Below are positions 41,597 to 50,779 of a stretch of 55,484 nt of DNA, in pieces. Source of the DNA: Affinirhizobium straminoryzae (lineage in GTDB: Bacteria; Pseudomonadota; Alphaproteobacteria; Rhizobiales; Rhizobiaceae); NCBI RefSeq assembly GCF_007004135.1, contig NZ_VJMG01000056.1, forward strand, positions 1 through 55,484. Reading direction: 5' to 3'. The number at the start of each line of letters is the position of its first letter. Within the stretch, counting starts at the first letter, position 1. The translations under genes were made by a program, and so were the position numbers. The notes under the pieces were generated by a model. It had not been told where the DNA came from, did not search any database, and was given only the letters and a program-made list of their open reading frames with translations.

Positions 41597-42763
41597 ATGG
41601 CTACGACTTCGACCCGCCACGGCAGGCACAATGGCAGCATGAGGCGGCGCGTGATGGAACAGGAGGCGGCGCGGCAGGACGAGATCGCCGTGTACCGCGC
41701 CGACGCCACCGAATTCATGCCGCTCGGACGCGAGGCGCTGGAGGTGGCGAAAGCCTGGGCGGTAATCGGCATTTTCCTGATCATCGGCTTTGCCGTGGTG
41801 CATCACCTCTCGCTGATCCTCAAGCCGGTCACCCTTGCGATCGTCATCGGCATGATCCTCGGCATGGCGGCCGAGCGCATGGGAGAGGTCGGCATTCCCC
41901 GCTTCGGCACCGCCCTCATTCTCTCCACGCTGGTGATGGCAACGATCTTCCTGATGATCAACGCGCTGGCCGAACCCTTGGCAACGCTGCTGCAGGACGG
42001 GCCGCGCGTGCTGGAAGGCGCGATTGCCCGCATCACGCCGTTCCTGGAACGGCATCACTGGCTCAACATCACCCCGGCCACCTTCGAGACCGGCCCGATG
42101 TCGATGGAAAAGCTGATCGAAAACAGCGGCAACATCCTCAGCATCGTCTCCGGCAGCCTGACGCCGGCGATCGTGCAGGGGCTGATCTTCTTTGCGGCAC
42201 TGCTGCTCTTCCTCTACGGGCGCATCCGGCTGCGCCGCACCATCATCATGGCCTTTCCGACGCGACGCCAGCGACTGCTCGCGATCCGCATCTCCAATGC
42301 GATCGAGGAGGTGCTGGGCTATTACTTTGCAACCGCCAGCGTGATGTACATGGGCCTTGGCGTGGTGATGACGCTGATTGCCTATGCCGGCGGGCTGTCG
42401 ATGCCGATCCTGTGGGGCATCTTTGCCTTTCTCTCGAGCTTCATTCCCTTCCTCGGCATCACCGTGATGACGCTGTCGGTCGCCATTGCCGGCATCATGA
42501 CCCATGATGCGCTGCTGGTAGCGCTGCTGCCGGCCACCGTGTTCTTCCTGGTGCATCTGGTGATGGAGAACCTCGCCTTTCCGGCCGTGATGGGCCGGCA
42601 GTGGGAGATCAACCCCTTCGTGGTCTTCCTCGCCATCCTGTTCTGGACCTGGATGTGGGGGGCTGTCGGCGCCATGCTGGCGCTGCCGCTGTCGCTGATC
42701 GTCATGACGATCGCCCAGGAACTGTTCCCGGACCGCAAGACGATGCCGCAACTGCCCGATTGA
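41597..42763 (+). CDS. AI-2E family membrane transporter
   Basis: A 388-residue protein with about eight helices and the family's C-terminal MENLAFPAVMGRQWEINPFVVFLAILFWTWMWGAVGAMLALPLSL segment in pieces. Family members were named for AI-2 export, but many likely transport Na+ or other ions. ATG 41597 (MATTST) with an AAGAG-like upstream site; the first 50 residues are cytoplasmic. Monocistronic. Confidence 0.85.
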   Translation: MATTSTRHGRHNGSMRRRVMEQEAARQDEIAVYRADATEFMPLGREALEVAKAWAVIGIFLIIGFAVVHHLSLILKPVTLAIVIGMILGMAAERMGEVGIPRFGTALILSTLVMATIFLMINALAEPLATLLQDGPRVLEGAIARITPFLERHHWLNITPATFETGPMSMEKLIENSGNILSIVSGSLTPAIVQGLIFFAALLLFLYGRIRLRRTIIMAFPTRRQRLLAIRISNAIEEVLGYYFATASVMYMGLGVVMTLIAYAGGLSMPILWGIFAFLSSFIPFLGITVMTLSVAIAGIMTHDALLVALLPATVFFLVHLVMENLAFPAVMGRQWEINPFVVFLAILFWTWMWGAVGAMLALPLSLIVMTIAQELFPDRKTMPQLPD

Positions 42764-42785
42764 GGCAGCTGCGGCACCGCAGACC

Positions 42786-43181
42786 TCAGTCGTAGAGGTA
42801 ATACTGTTCCCACTGTTCACGCGGAACCTTGGAGCCGACCTTGTAGTCGAAGGATTTGACCTCCAGCCCGTCATTGGCCGTCTGGCACTTGTAGCGCAGG
42901 CGATACCAGTCGCCCCGGCTGCGGAAGACGGCACCCGGCGCGCGGATCAGGTCGCCCTTCTCCACGGTGTCGCCAAAGGTATAGGCAATCACCTTGTCGG
43001 GCCGGAACCCCTCCGATTCACGCGCGATGCGGTTCATCGCCTCGATATCGCAACGCTGTTCGCGTCTTTCCTCGGGGGTCAGGGCATCAAGCTGTCGCAC
43101 TATGCGATTGTCGATCGCCTGGGCGGGCAAGGCCGGCACGACGGCCAGCAGCACCGCGGCAAGGGAAGTGGATCGTATCAT
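42786..43181 (-). CDS. DUF930 domain periplasmic protein
   Basis: A 131-residue protein: signal peptide (MIRSTSLAAVLLAVVPALPAQA) then the DUF930 domain with NRIVRQLDALTPEERREQRCDIEAMNRIA and the closing FDYKVGSKVPREQWEQYYLYD. Two Cys (RCD, YKCQ) may bond. The function is unknown. Start ATG 43181 has a GGAA site; ATG 43190 is an alternative. Convergent with the AI-2E gene. Confidence 0.82.
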   Translation of the reverse strand: MIRSTSLAAVLLAVVPALPAQAIDNRIVRQLDALTPEERREQRCDIEAMNRIARESEGFRPDKVIAYTFGDTVEKGDLIRAPGAVFRSRGDWYRLRYKCQTANDGLEVKSFDYKVGSKVPREQWEQYYLYD

Positions 43182-43321
43182 GCGTCTCATTTCCGTTTCA
43201 TGGGGGGACGCAGCGAAACCTAGGGAAGGTGTGCCGGAATGACCACCTACCGGAAGACGAATCGCGCAAAATGTGATCAACAATCCCGAACGGCGACAAA
43301 CCAGCCGGCACGGGAGGGCGC

Positions 43322-43591
43322 ATGGCGGAGGCAGACCCGGACGGGCAAAGCATGCGGCCTCTTTCGGACGCCCGCAAGGAGCAGATCAAGCTGCGCGCCA
43401 CCTTCTTGAACGGGATTGGCATCGGCGTGATGCTGATCGGGGTGATCACGCCGCCCATTCGCACCCTCTACGGCGACATCGACGCGCAAATCCATCCGAT
43501 CTGGCTGGTGCTTGTGCCGCTTGCTTGCTTTGCCCTGGGGATCACCTTACATTGGGTAGGCAGCACGATCCTGAAGGGATTAAGCCAATGA
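43322..43591 (+). CDS. Small two-helix membrane protein
   Basis: An 89-residue protein. After a charged N-terminus (MAEADPDGQSMRPLSDARKE) come two helices (LNGIGIGVMLIGVITPPI and WLVLVPLACFALGITLHWVG). Function unknown. Its stop overlaps the next start by four bases (ATGA), so the two are coupled. Confidence 0.7.
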   Translation: MAEADPDGQSMRPLSDARKEQIKLRATFLNGIGIGVMLIGVITPPIRTLYGDIDAQIHPIWLVLVPLACFALGITLHWVGSTILKGLSQ

Positions 43592-43710
43592 TAGAGCACA
43601 TCCTCATGCTTTCGATGCCGGTGATCGGGATCGCCATGGCGATCGGCTTTGTCTATTGGCAGAGCTGGCGTGATGGCGTTCTGCCGGGCCAGCGCTCGAA
43701 GAAGAAGTAG
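43588..43710 (+). CDS. Tiny single-helix membrane protein, 40 residues
   Basis: ATG 43588 overlaps the preceding stop; the product is MIEHILMLSMPVIGIAMAIG (first 20) then FVYWQSWRDGVLPGQRSKKK, one membrane helix with a basic tail. Translational coupling to the 89-residue membrane protein supports it being real. The ptrB start follows 69 bases later. Confidence 0.65.
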   Translation: MIEHILMLSMPVIGIAMAIGFVYWQSWRDGVLPGQRSKKK

Positions 43711-43779
43711 GCCTTCTTGCTCTTGGCCTGAGCGGCGCCTATCTCTGGCAGACCTTCCAGTCGACGCCGGAGTTTTTGC

Positions 43780-45885
43780 GTGCACCGTTCCAAGGCCCTT
43801 TTCCAGAACCTCCCCACCCCGCCCAAGGCCGAGAAACGGCCGGTCACCGATACCCGCCACGGCATTACCCGCACGGACGACTATGCCTGGCTGCGCGCCG
43901 ACAACTGGCAGGCCATGTTCAAGGATCCCTCGCTTCTCGATGCCGAAATCCGCGCCCATCTGGAGGCAGAAAACGCCTATATGGAAGCGGCCCTTGGCGA
44001 CACCACGGATCTGCAGAAGACGCTGTTTGCCGAAATGAAGGGCCGCATCAAGGAGGACGATTCGTCCGTGCCGATGAAGGATGGTCCCTTCGCCTATGGC
44101 ACGCTCTATGTGACCGGCGGCGAACAGGCGCATTATTTTCGCACGTCCCGCGACGGCGGCGAACAGCAGGTGCTTCTCAACGGTGACCGCGAGGCCGAAG
44201 GCAAGGATTACTTCCGTCTTTCCGGCATCGACCACTGCAGCGATCATTCGCTCGGCATCTGGGGCTATGACGACAAGGGATCCGAATACTTCACCCTGCG
44301 CGTGCGCAATCTCGCCACTGGCGAGGACCTGCCCGATGTCATCGAGAATACCGCTGGTGGCGGCGTCTGGGCCCCCGACGGCAAGAGCTTCTTCTATACC
44401 TTGCAGGACGAGAACCACCGCCCGTCGAAAGTCTTCCACCATATCCTCGGAGAGCCGCAATCGGCCGATCGGCTGGTCTATGAGGAAACAGATCCGGGTT
44501 TCTTCATGGGCGTCGGCGGTTCGCTGCTGGATGATGTGATCTATATCGACATCCACGACCACGAGACATCCGAATACCGCCTCCTCTCGACGACGGACCT
44601 GACGGCCGCACCCGCTCTGGTGGCGGCGCGCGAAGAGGGCGTGGAATATTCCATGACCGAAGGCGGTGACATCTTCTACATCCTCACCAATGACGGCGGC
44701 GCCAAGGATTTCAAGATCATGGCGGCGCCCTTTGATGCGCCGGGCAAGGAGAACTGGGTGGAGGTGGTGCCGCATGAGCCGGGCCGTCTGATCCTCTCCC
44801 ACATGGCCTATGCCCGCCATCTCGTCTGGCTGGAGCGTCGCGAGGGGCTGCCGCGGATCGTCATCATGGACCGCGCAAGCGGTGAGGAACATGCAATCGC
44901 CTTTGACGAGGAGGCCTATTCGCTCGGCCTGCAGGGCGCGGCCGAATACGAGACGGATGTGATCCGCTTCTCCTATTCCTCGATGACGACGCCCTCGCAG
45001 CTGTTCGACTACAACATGACAACGCGCGAACGGGTGCTGTTGAAGACGCAGGAGGTTCCCTCCGGCCATAACCCGGACGATTATGTGACGCGACGCGTGA
45101 TGGCCCCCGCCCCCGATGGCGAACGGGTGCCGGTTTCGCTGCTCTATCGCAAGGACACCCCGCTCGACGGCTCGGCGCCCTGCCTGCTCTACGGCTACGG
45201 CGCTTATGGCATCACCATTCCCGCCTCCTTCTCGACCAACACGCTGTCGCTTGCCGATCGCGGCTTCGTCTATGCCATCGCCCATATCCGCGGCGGCAAG
45301 GACAAGGGCTTTGCCTGGTACGAGAACGGCAAGATGGAGCACAAGGAAAACACCTTCCGCGATTTCATCGCCGCCGCCGACCATCTGGTGGCAGAAGGTT
45401 TTACGTCCTATGACAAGATCATCGCCGAGGGCGGCTCGGCCGGCGGTATGCTGATGGGCGCCGTCGCCAATATGGCGCCGGAAAAATTCGCCGGCATCAT
45501 CGCCGCAGTTCCGTTCGTCGATGTGCTGACCACCATGCTGGACGACACGCTGCCGCTGACGCCGCCGGAATGGCCGGAATGGGGTAATCCGATCGAATCG
45601 GACGAGGAATATCGCTGGATTGCCGCCTATTCTCCCTACGACAACGTGGCAGAGAGGCCCTACCCGCCACTGCTGGCCATTTCCGGCCTCACCGACCCGC
45701 GCGTCACCTATTGGGAGCCGACCAAGTGGATCGCCCGGCTGCGCGAACGGGCCCCGGCGGCAGGCCCCTTCCTGCTGAAGACCAACATGGCTGCCGGCCA
45801 CGGCGGAAAGTCCGGACGTTTCCAGCGGCTGGAGGAAATTGCCTTCGAATATGCCTTTGCGATCAAGGTCGCAGGCCGGACGTGA
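43780..45885 (+). CDS. ptrB: Oligopeptidase B (S9 family prolyl oligopeptidase)
   Basis: A 701-residue serine peptidase cutting short peptides after basic residues. The N-terminal seven-bladed propeller ends near residue 440; the catalytic domain has Ser553 (GGSAGG), Asp639 (GLTDPRVTYW) and His674 (AAGHGGKSGR). Start is GTG 43780 with CGGAG seven bases upstream. A strong GC hairpin follows its stop. Confidence 0.92.
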   Translation: MHRSKALFQNLPTPPKAEKRPVTDTRHGITRTDDYAWLRADNWQAMFKDPSLLDAEIRAHLEAENAYMEAALGDTTDLQKTLFAEMKGRIKEDDSSVPMKDGPFAYGTLYVTGGEQAHYFRTSRDGGEQQVLLNGDREAEGKDYFRLSGIDHCSDHSLGIWGYDDKGSEYFTLRVRNLATGEDLPDVIENTAGGGVWAPDGKSFFYTLQDENHRPSKVFHHILGEPQSADRLVYEETDPGFFMGVGGSLLDDVIYIDIHDHETSEYRLLSTTDLTAAPALVAAREEGVEYSMTEGGDIFYILTNDGGAKDFKIMAAPFDAPGKENWVEVVPHEPGRLILSHMAYARHLVWLERREGLPRIVIMDRASGEEHAIAFDEEAYSLGLQGAAEYETDVIRFSYSSMTTPSQLFDYNMTTRERVLLKTQEVPSGHNPDDYVTRRVMAPAPDGERVPVSLLYRKDTPLDGSAPCLLYGYGAYGITIPASFSTNTLSLADRGFVYAIAHIRGGKDKGFAWYENGKMEHKENTFRDFIAAADHLVAEGFTSYDKIIAEGGSAGGMLMGAVANMAPEKFAGIIAAVPFVDVLTTMLDDTLPLTPPEWPEWGNPIESDEEYRWIAAYSPYDNVAERPYPPLLAISGLTDPRVTYWEPTKWIARLRERAPAAGPFLLKTNMAAGHGGKSGRFQRLEEIAFEYAFAIKVAGRT

Positions 45886-45892
45886 ACGTTCC

Positions 45893-45937
45893 GGGCGCGG
45901 GCGGCCCTCTCCGCCCGCGCCCGCGATTGTCTTGTTT
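45893..45937 (+). terminator. GC-rich terminator-like hairpin after ptrB
   Basis: A perfect 12-bp stem (45893-45904 with 45911-45922), loop of six, followed by a weak T tract (GATTGTCTTGTTTT). Stem and position fit a terminator, though the T tract is interrupted. Confidence 0.6.
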
Positions 45938-46246
45938 TCCCGCCTGCGGCAGACAGGGCTTGGGGGGCGTCTGCGGCTGTCCTGCCTGGGGCAACCCATC
46001 TCGCGCAACCGGCACAGGACCAGCCCTGCGTGCAAATAAACACGGCGGTCTCTACCGGAGACGGTCCTGTATTCGCACCTGCGCAACAACAGAAAGAAAC
46101 CGTCTTCAAGATATATCTGCGGGCGCAGCTTTGGCGTGACGCTGGTGTATGCCCGAAATTGCTACATACTGTCCTCGCAAGGCGGGATTTTTCCGATCAA
46201 AGACTGTTGTCTTTCGGTTCGTGATCAACAATCCGCGCCATGCTTG

Positions 46247-46274
46247 TTGTGAATTCGTACCGATTCGCTACAAT
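46247..46274 (+). promoter_or_regulatory. Candidate promoter of the GGDEF gene
   Basis: TTGTGA (46247-46252) and TACAAT (46269-46274) are separated by 16 bases; the start codon at 46301 follows 26 bases after the -10 box. Close to the sigma-70 consensus. Confidence 0.45.
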
Positions 46275-46300
46275 TACCCAAACGGGGCGGGGTAAGGCAT

Positions 46301-47932
46301 TTGGAGACGTCAGTCTGGCTGCTGGGAGCGACGATCGTTCTGGCAGTGATCATCATCATCGGCACCCTGCGCGCGCCCAATGCGCCGGGTCGATATGCGT
46401 TTGCGCTGTCCGTGCTGATGTCGCTGTGGTGGACGAGCTGCGTGCTCTATCGCCACAGCGTGACCGATTTCGAACAGCAGCTGGTGGCCACCAAACTCGC
46501 CTGGTTCGGCATCATGGGCACGCCGCTGTACTGGTCGCTGAGCTTCGTGACCTATGCGCGCGGTCGCCAGCCGGAAACGTTGGGACAGATAGTGGTGATC
46601 GGCCTTGTCTCCGCGTTCTTCGGCATCATCGCGCTGACCGATTCCTGGCACCATGCGATGTATCTGGAGCTGCTGGATGCCGAAGCCATGCTGTTTCGCC
46701 ATGGCTGGGCCTATTGGGCAGCGCTCGGCATTGCCTATTCCACCATGACGGTGGCCTGCATCACCGGCACGGTACTGACCATCCGCCACCGCAGCATCCA
46801 CCGCTGGCAGATCCTCTCGCTGCTGATTGCGGCCCTGGTGCCATGGGTCGCCAATGTCGCGTACACGCAATATGGTTTCATGCTGTTCAACGACGATCCG
46901 ACGCCCTTCGTGTTCGTCGGGGCCGGCGCCTTCATGCTGGGTGCGCAATTCCTGGGACGGCTGTTCGTGGTGCCGCCGATCGGCCGTGAGGCCATTTTCG
47001 CAATCCTGCCCGATCCCGTCATCATTCTCGATGAAAGCGGACGCATTCTGGAACTGAACCCGGCGGCCGCCACCCTGCCCGGCCTGCCGGCCCATCCGAT
47101 CGGGGCGCTGTTGCGCGAACCCGCCGAGCTTTCGGCCCTGCTGGCCCGCACCGCGCATGGCGACGGCGAACGGCATGAACTCACGCTGACCGGCAATGGC
47201 AATGCCTACGAAGTTTCCACCCATTCGCTGAAACCCTGGGGCCGCGCCGGCGGACGCATGATCGTGATGCGAGACATCTCGCTGCGCAAGGCCGACCAGA
47301 ACCGGCTCGCCAGCCTCTCGCGCGATTTGGAAGCACGGCTGCGGGACAATCTGCGCCTCCAGGAGATGCTGCGCGAGGAAGCGCTGCGCGACCACCTGAC
47401 CGGGCTCTACAACCGCCGCCACGCCCAGAACATTCTGCCCGACCTTCTGGCCAAGCAGACGAGCGGCGGCGTGTCGGCCCTGGCCATCCTCGACATCGAC
47501 CACTTCAAGAGCTTCAACGATCGTTTCGGCCATCAGGTCGGCGATGAGGTCCTGAAGGCCTTCGCCGCCACGCTGCTGGCAGCGCTCGGGCCAGGGGACA
47601 GCCTGTTCCGCTGGGGCGGCGAGGAATTCCTGATCCATCTCGACAGCACCAGCCGGACTGAGATTCTGGCGTGCTGCGAACGCTGGCGCGCGGTTCTGCA
47701 GGACATCCAGATCCCGGGCCTTACGCATCCAGGCCTCACCTTCTCGGCCGGCATCTTCCTCTGCCCGGCCTCCGGCGCAAGCCTGGAAGCCGCCGTGAAA
47801 GCCGCCGACCAGGCGCTGTATGGCGCAAAGGCCGCGGGCCGCGACTGCTGCCGCATTGCCGGTGAGTCGCGTCCGGCACCCTGCCCGTCGGCCAGCGGCA
47901 CGGCCCGCAAGGGAATCGCCTCGCTCGCCTGA
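46301..47932 (+). CDS. 7TM-PAS-GGDEF diguanylate cyclase
   Basis: A 543-residue inner-membrane protein. Residues 1-220 form a seven-helix sensor (HisKA_7TM-like), residues about 230-340 a PAS domain (REAIFAILPDPVIILDESGRILELNPAA) and a linker helix, residues about 370-520 the GGDEF domain with active GGEEF at 439-443, making c-di-GMP. The usual inhibitory RxxD site reads GPGD, so product feedback is probably absent. Start is TTG 46301. It stands alone. Confidence 0.85.
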   Translation: METSVWLLGATIVLAVIIIIGTLRAPNAPGRYAFALSVLMSLWWTSCVLYRHSVTDFEQQLVATKLAWFGIMGTPLYWSLSFVTYARGRQPETLGQIVVIGLVSAFFGIIALTDSWHHAMYLELLDAEAMLFRHGWAYWAALGIAYSTMTVACITGTVLTIRHRSIHRWQILSLLIAALVPWVANVAYTQYGFMLFNDDPTPFVFVGAGAFMLGAQFLGRLFVVPPIGREAIFAILPDPVIILDESGRILELNPAAATLPGLPAHPIGALLREPAELSALLARTAHGDGERHELTLTGNGNAYEVSTHSLKPWGRAGGRMIVMRDISLRKADQNRLASLSRDLEARLRDNLRLQEMLREEALRDHLTGLYNRRHAQNILPDLLAKQTSGGVSALAILDIDHFKSFNDRFGHQVGDEVLKAFAATLLAALGPGDSLFRWGGEEFLIHLDSTSRTEILACCERWRAVLQDIQIPGLTHPGLTFSAGIFLCPASGASLEAAVKAADQALYGAKAAGRDCCRIAGESRPAPCPSASGTARKGIASLA

Positions 47933-48100
47933 AAATGACCATGGCGTTTCCGGAGCCATTCGCGGCAAAACGGTCATCCTTGCGCGCAAACCGGGCATAA
48001 TGCCTGCAAATCAGTCAGCCACCCCGCACAAGCCCGCGACTGTCAATGCCTCCTTTTTCGCATTTGCGAAAAGCCGCAAGCTTCGCGCAAGCTTGATAGA

Positions 48101-48116
48101 TTAACACTTTCTTAAC
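48101..48116 (+). promoter_or_regulatory. CtrA-type binding site
   Basis: TTAA-N7-TTAAC at 48101-48116 matches the CtrA consensus (TTAA-N7-TTAA). It lies 25 bases before the small ORF at 48141, placing that gene in the probable CtrA regulon. Confidence 0.6.
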
Positions 48117-48140
48117 GATAACCAGCACGGACAGACAGCC

Positions 48141-48428
48141 ATGCAGATCCAGAGCGGGCTGAGCGGCTACGGCTATTCGGGGCGTTCCTACAACATCGAA
48201 CGCCGCACCGAGCCGGCGGCCGAACAGCGTGAGATAGATCAGCCGCAGCGCTCAGCGTCTGCGCTGACGGGCAGCAGCACCCTGCTGTCCTCTTCCCTTG
48301 CCAACGCCCTGTGGGCGGTGGAAAATGCCCGCAGCGCCAGCGGCCCGGGCAAGGACGGCACGGCCGTCAACCGGTCGCAACAGCCGGGTACTGTCGAACA
48401 CATCGAGGACGTATATTCCGAATTCTGA
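48141..48428 (+). CDS. Small hypothetical protein with CtrA-box promoter
   Basis: A 95-residue, Ser/Ala-rich soluble protein (MQIQSGLSGYGYSGRSYNIE). A helix SSTLLSSSLANALWAVENARS stands out; no known domain. The CtrA-type box just upstream implies cell-cycle or motility-linked expression. No ribosome binding site of note. Confidence 0.6.
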   Translation: MQIQSGLSGYGYSGRSYNIERRTEPAAEQREIDQPQRSASALTGSSTLLSSSLANALWAVENARSASGPGKDGTAVNRSQQPGTVEHIEDVYSEF

Positions 48429-48510
48429 CGGCGCCGGGGCGGCACACTCCTCCCCGGCGACCTTGTTCCAGGCCCACGTCGGAGGTCAACGTGAGGGTCA
48501 GCCTGTGCCC

Positions 48511-48861
48511 TCAGTTGGTTGGCGAATAGCAGTCGATCGCCAGGCTTCCCTGTTGTCCAGTGACCTGGCAACTCCTGTAGACGCAGCGATAGCCATTGTT
48601 GAAACTGGTATTGTCCGTCGCCGGGATAACGACATTCATGTATGTCGCACTGGTCACCGCGCCATTCAGCGTCACGGCAGCCGCATTGGGCTGCAGAACG
48701 GTGTTCGTCCCATCCTGGAAGTTGACCGTTACGTTTTGCGCGCACGCGTTGCGGGTCGGATTATTGTTGAATGTCTGCACATATTGAGCATGCGCAGGCA
48801 CAACGATCGTTGTGAGAGCCAGGCAAAATGCGCCAAGGAGTGAGAAAATATACCGGTTCAT
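48511..48861 (-). CDS. Small secreted cysteine-containing protein
   Basis: A 116-residue precursor: signal peptide 1-25 (MNRYIFSLLGAFCLALTTIV, then VPAHA), followed by an Asn/Thr-rich domain with four Cys in the mature part (C40, C93, C98, C111), probably two disulfides. No family recognised. GGAGA precedes ATG 48861. Less GC-rich than its neighbours. Confidence 0.65.
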   Translation of the reverse strand: MNRYIFSLLGAFCLALTTIVVPAHAQYVQTFNNNPTRNACAQNVTVNFQDGTNTVLQPNAAAVTLNGAVTSATYMNVVIPATDNTSFNNGYRCVYRSCQVTGQQGSLAIDCYSPTN

Positions 48862-48964
48862 CAGATGTCTCCAATTCTGGAATGAACCGCCCAGAAAGCA
48901 ATCATTGCGTGCTTTTGTATTTTTTGCAATCAATAATTTTGCTTTCAGTTCCTTGCGCGCCGCC

Positions 48965-50050
48965 TCACGCCGCCCGGCTCACCTCCACCGTGACATGCGA
49001 AAGCGTGTCGAGATCCTTCAGCCGGTCCTTGTAGGCCGCCGGCTCCAGTGGTTCGGATGCCGACAGCGCCACGATGGCGGCGTGGTGGCCGGGACCGACC
49101 TGCCAGACATGCAGGTCCGTGACCTGCCCTTCCGACGTAGAAAGACGCTTGCGGATCTCCTCTGCCAGTCGCCCCTCCTCCGGCACCACATCAAGCAGCA
49201 CGCGCGCGGTGTCCCGGATCAGCGCCCAGGACCAGCGGGCAATCACCAGCCCGCCGACGATGCCCATCACAGGATCAAGCCAGATCCAGCCATAGGCGCG
49301 GCCGAGCAGCAGGGCCAGGATCGCCAGAACCGAGGTCAGGGCATCGGCCAGCACATGCACATAGGCGGCGCGCAGATTGTTGTCGCCCGCATGGCCATGG
49401 TGGCTGCCACGGTGCGCCGTGTGAGCCGCATGCCCATGATGCTCATGGTGATGATCATGATCGTGGTGGCCGGCCTCGGGATGCCCGTGATGCGGATGAT
49501 CATGCGCGACATGGCGGCCGGTGCGATGAGAATGTCCGTGCTCATGGTGGTGATCATGGCCGTGATGGTGCGGCTCGTCGCGCAGCAGCCAGGCGCTGAC
49601 GAGATTGACGCCGAGGCCGAGAAGGGCGACGAAGATCGCATCCCCGAAGGCAATCGGCACCGGTTCAGCCAGCCGCATCAGGCTTTCGACAGCAATCAGC
49701 AGCGCGATCAGCGCCAGAACAATGGCGCTGGCAAAGCCGGCGAGATCACCGAGCTTGCCCGTGCCGAAGGTGAAGCGGCCGTTTCTGGCCTCGCGCCGTG
49801 CATACCAGTAGGCAACCGCCGCAATCAGCATGGCGCCGGCATGGGTGGACATATGCCACCCATCGGCAAGCAGCGCCATGGAGCCGAACAGGCTGCCGGC
49901 CACGATCTCTCCGATCATCATCGCCGCCGTCAGCGCGATGACGAAGCCCACCTTGCGCGCATTGCGATCATGATGCCGGCCGAGAAAGACATGCTCGTGC
50001 CCCATCGGGGAGGCAGCGGCGTCAGGGTTGCCATGGACATGCGTGGTCAT
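48965..50050 (-). CDS. dmeF: Cation diffusion facilitator, DmeF-type Co/Ni efflux
   Basis: A 361-residue inner-membrane exporter with six helices. Metal-binding D63/H66 (LLADGWHMSTH) and H232/D236 (AYVHVLADAL) form the transport site, and a His-rich loop at 161-220 (HHHGHDHHHEHGHSH and similar) is typical of DmeF. It exports divalent cobalt and nickel. Start ATG 50050 (MTTHVHG). The gene follows dmeR on the same strand after 77 bases, with its operator upstream. Confidence 0.92.
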   Translation of the reverse strand: MTTHVHGNPDAAASPMGHEHVFLGRHHDRNARKVGFVIALTAAMMIGEIVAGSLFGSMALLADGWHMSTHAGAMLIAAVAYWYARREARNGRFTFGTGKLGDLAGFASAIVLALIALLIAVESLMRLAEPVPIAFGDAIFVALLGLGVNLVSAWLLRDEPHHHGHDHHHEHGHSHRTGRHVAHDHPHHGHPEAGHHDHDHHHEHHGHAAHTAHRGSHHGHAGDNNLRAAYVHVLADALTSVLAILALLLGRAYGWIWLDPVMGIVGGLVIARWSWALIRDTARVLLDVVPEEGRLAEEIRKRLSTSEGQVTDLHVWQVGPGHHAAIVALSASEPLEPAAYKDRLKDLDTLSHVTVEVSRAA

Positions 50051-50127
50051 CGGGTTTCTCCCAATTGAATCAGGATGGTGTGCAGATCGCGATCGATGCG
50101 AGGGCACCTTTCGCGCATCTGGCGGGG

Positions 50128-50400
50128 TCAGCGGATATAGGTGCGCAGCACCGCTGCCAGTTCCTCGGCGGCCGCCGCGCGCTCCGCTTCGCTCTCGGCA
50201 TGCACCACATGTTCATGCAGATGCGCCTCCATCACCTCGCCGGTAAGGCCGGACAGCGCACCGCGAATGGATGCGAGCAGTTGCAGCACCTCGCCACAGG
50301 GCTTTTCGGCCACCAGCGCCCGCTCCACCGCGTCCATCTGTCCCTTCAGGCGGCGCACGCGGGCCAGCAGCTTTTCGCCATCGCGGATGGTGTGAGACAT
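50128..50400 (-). CDS. dmeR: Metal-sensing repressor DmeR (CsoR/RcnR family)
   Basis: A 90-residue all-helical repressor. H3, C35, H60 and H64, the nickel/cobalt ligands of E. coli RcnR, occur at the same positions (MSHTIRD, EKPCGEVL, EAHLHEH). Start ATG 50400 is just downstream of the RcnR-like operator. It represses dmeRF until Co or Ni is bound. Confidence 0.9.
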   Translation of the reverse strand: MSHTIRDGEKLLARVRRLKGQMDAVERALVAEKPCGEVLQLLASIRGALSGLTGEVMEAHLHEHVVHAESEAERAAAAEELAAVLRTYIR

Positions 50401-50414
50401 GGCGCACTCTCCAA

Positions 50415-50435
50415 TACTATACCCCCCTACCCTAT
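50415..50435. promoter_or_regulatory. RcnR/DmeR-type operator
   Basis: TACTATACCCCCCTACCCTAT at 50415-50435 has the C6 core flanked by TA-rich arms that marks RcnR/DmeR boxes (TACT-G6-N-AGTA in RcnR). It sits 15 bases upstream of the dmeR start, so DmeR likely controls its own operon. Confidence 0.75.
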
Positions 50436-50779
50436 TCTGAATCGGGATCGAAGGCAAGATGCCTGGCGGCGGCGCCATAAAGCCGGGGCGATGTGCGAAA
50501 AAGTTCCGGAGAAACAAGGCCGGCCACACGACGCCTGTTGACGGGTATCGGAGAGAACAGCAGCCGGCGAAGAGGCATGACGGGCTCCGCCGGGCCACGG
50601 CCTGTCCCCTTCCCCACGGGTCGCCCGCCCGCCTTTTCCGTGCCATGCCCGTCGCCTCACCGTGTCACGCGGCCTTGCAATCCGGCAGCGGATCACCCAG
50701 TTTGAAATCTCCAGAGACTAAAGGTCTGGCGCGGCGCGCCAGGCGTTTCGGCAGCGGTGATGCGAGGAAGGCGGCAGGA
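50436..50779. other. Intergenic region between dmeR operator and merR-like gene
   Basis: About 340 bases. TTGAAA at 50702-50707 followed by TCTCCAGAGACTAAAGGT looks like an imperfect MerR dyad near the plus-strand gene at 50780. No gene is seen in the rest. Confidence 0.35.

Noticed and set aside
43273..46234. Identical 14-base string GTGATCAACAATCC near 43273 and 46221
   Set aside because: Such repeats are expected by chance in a window of this length.
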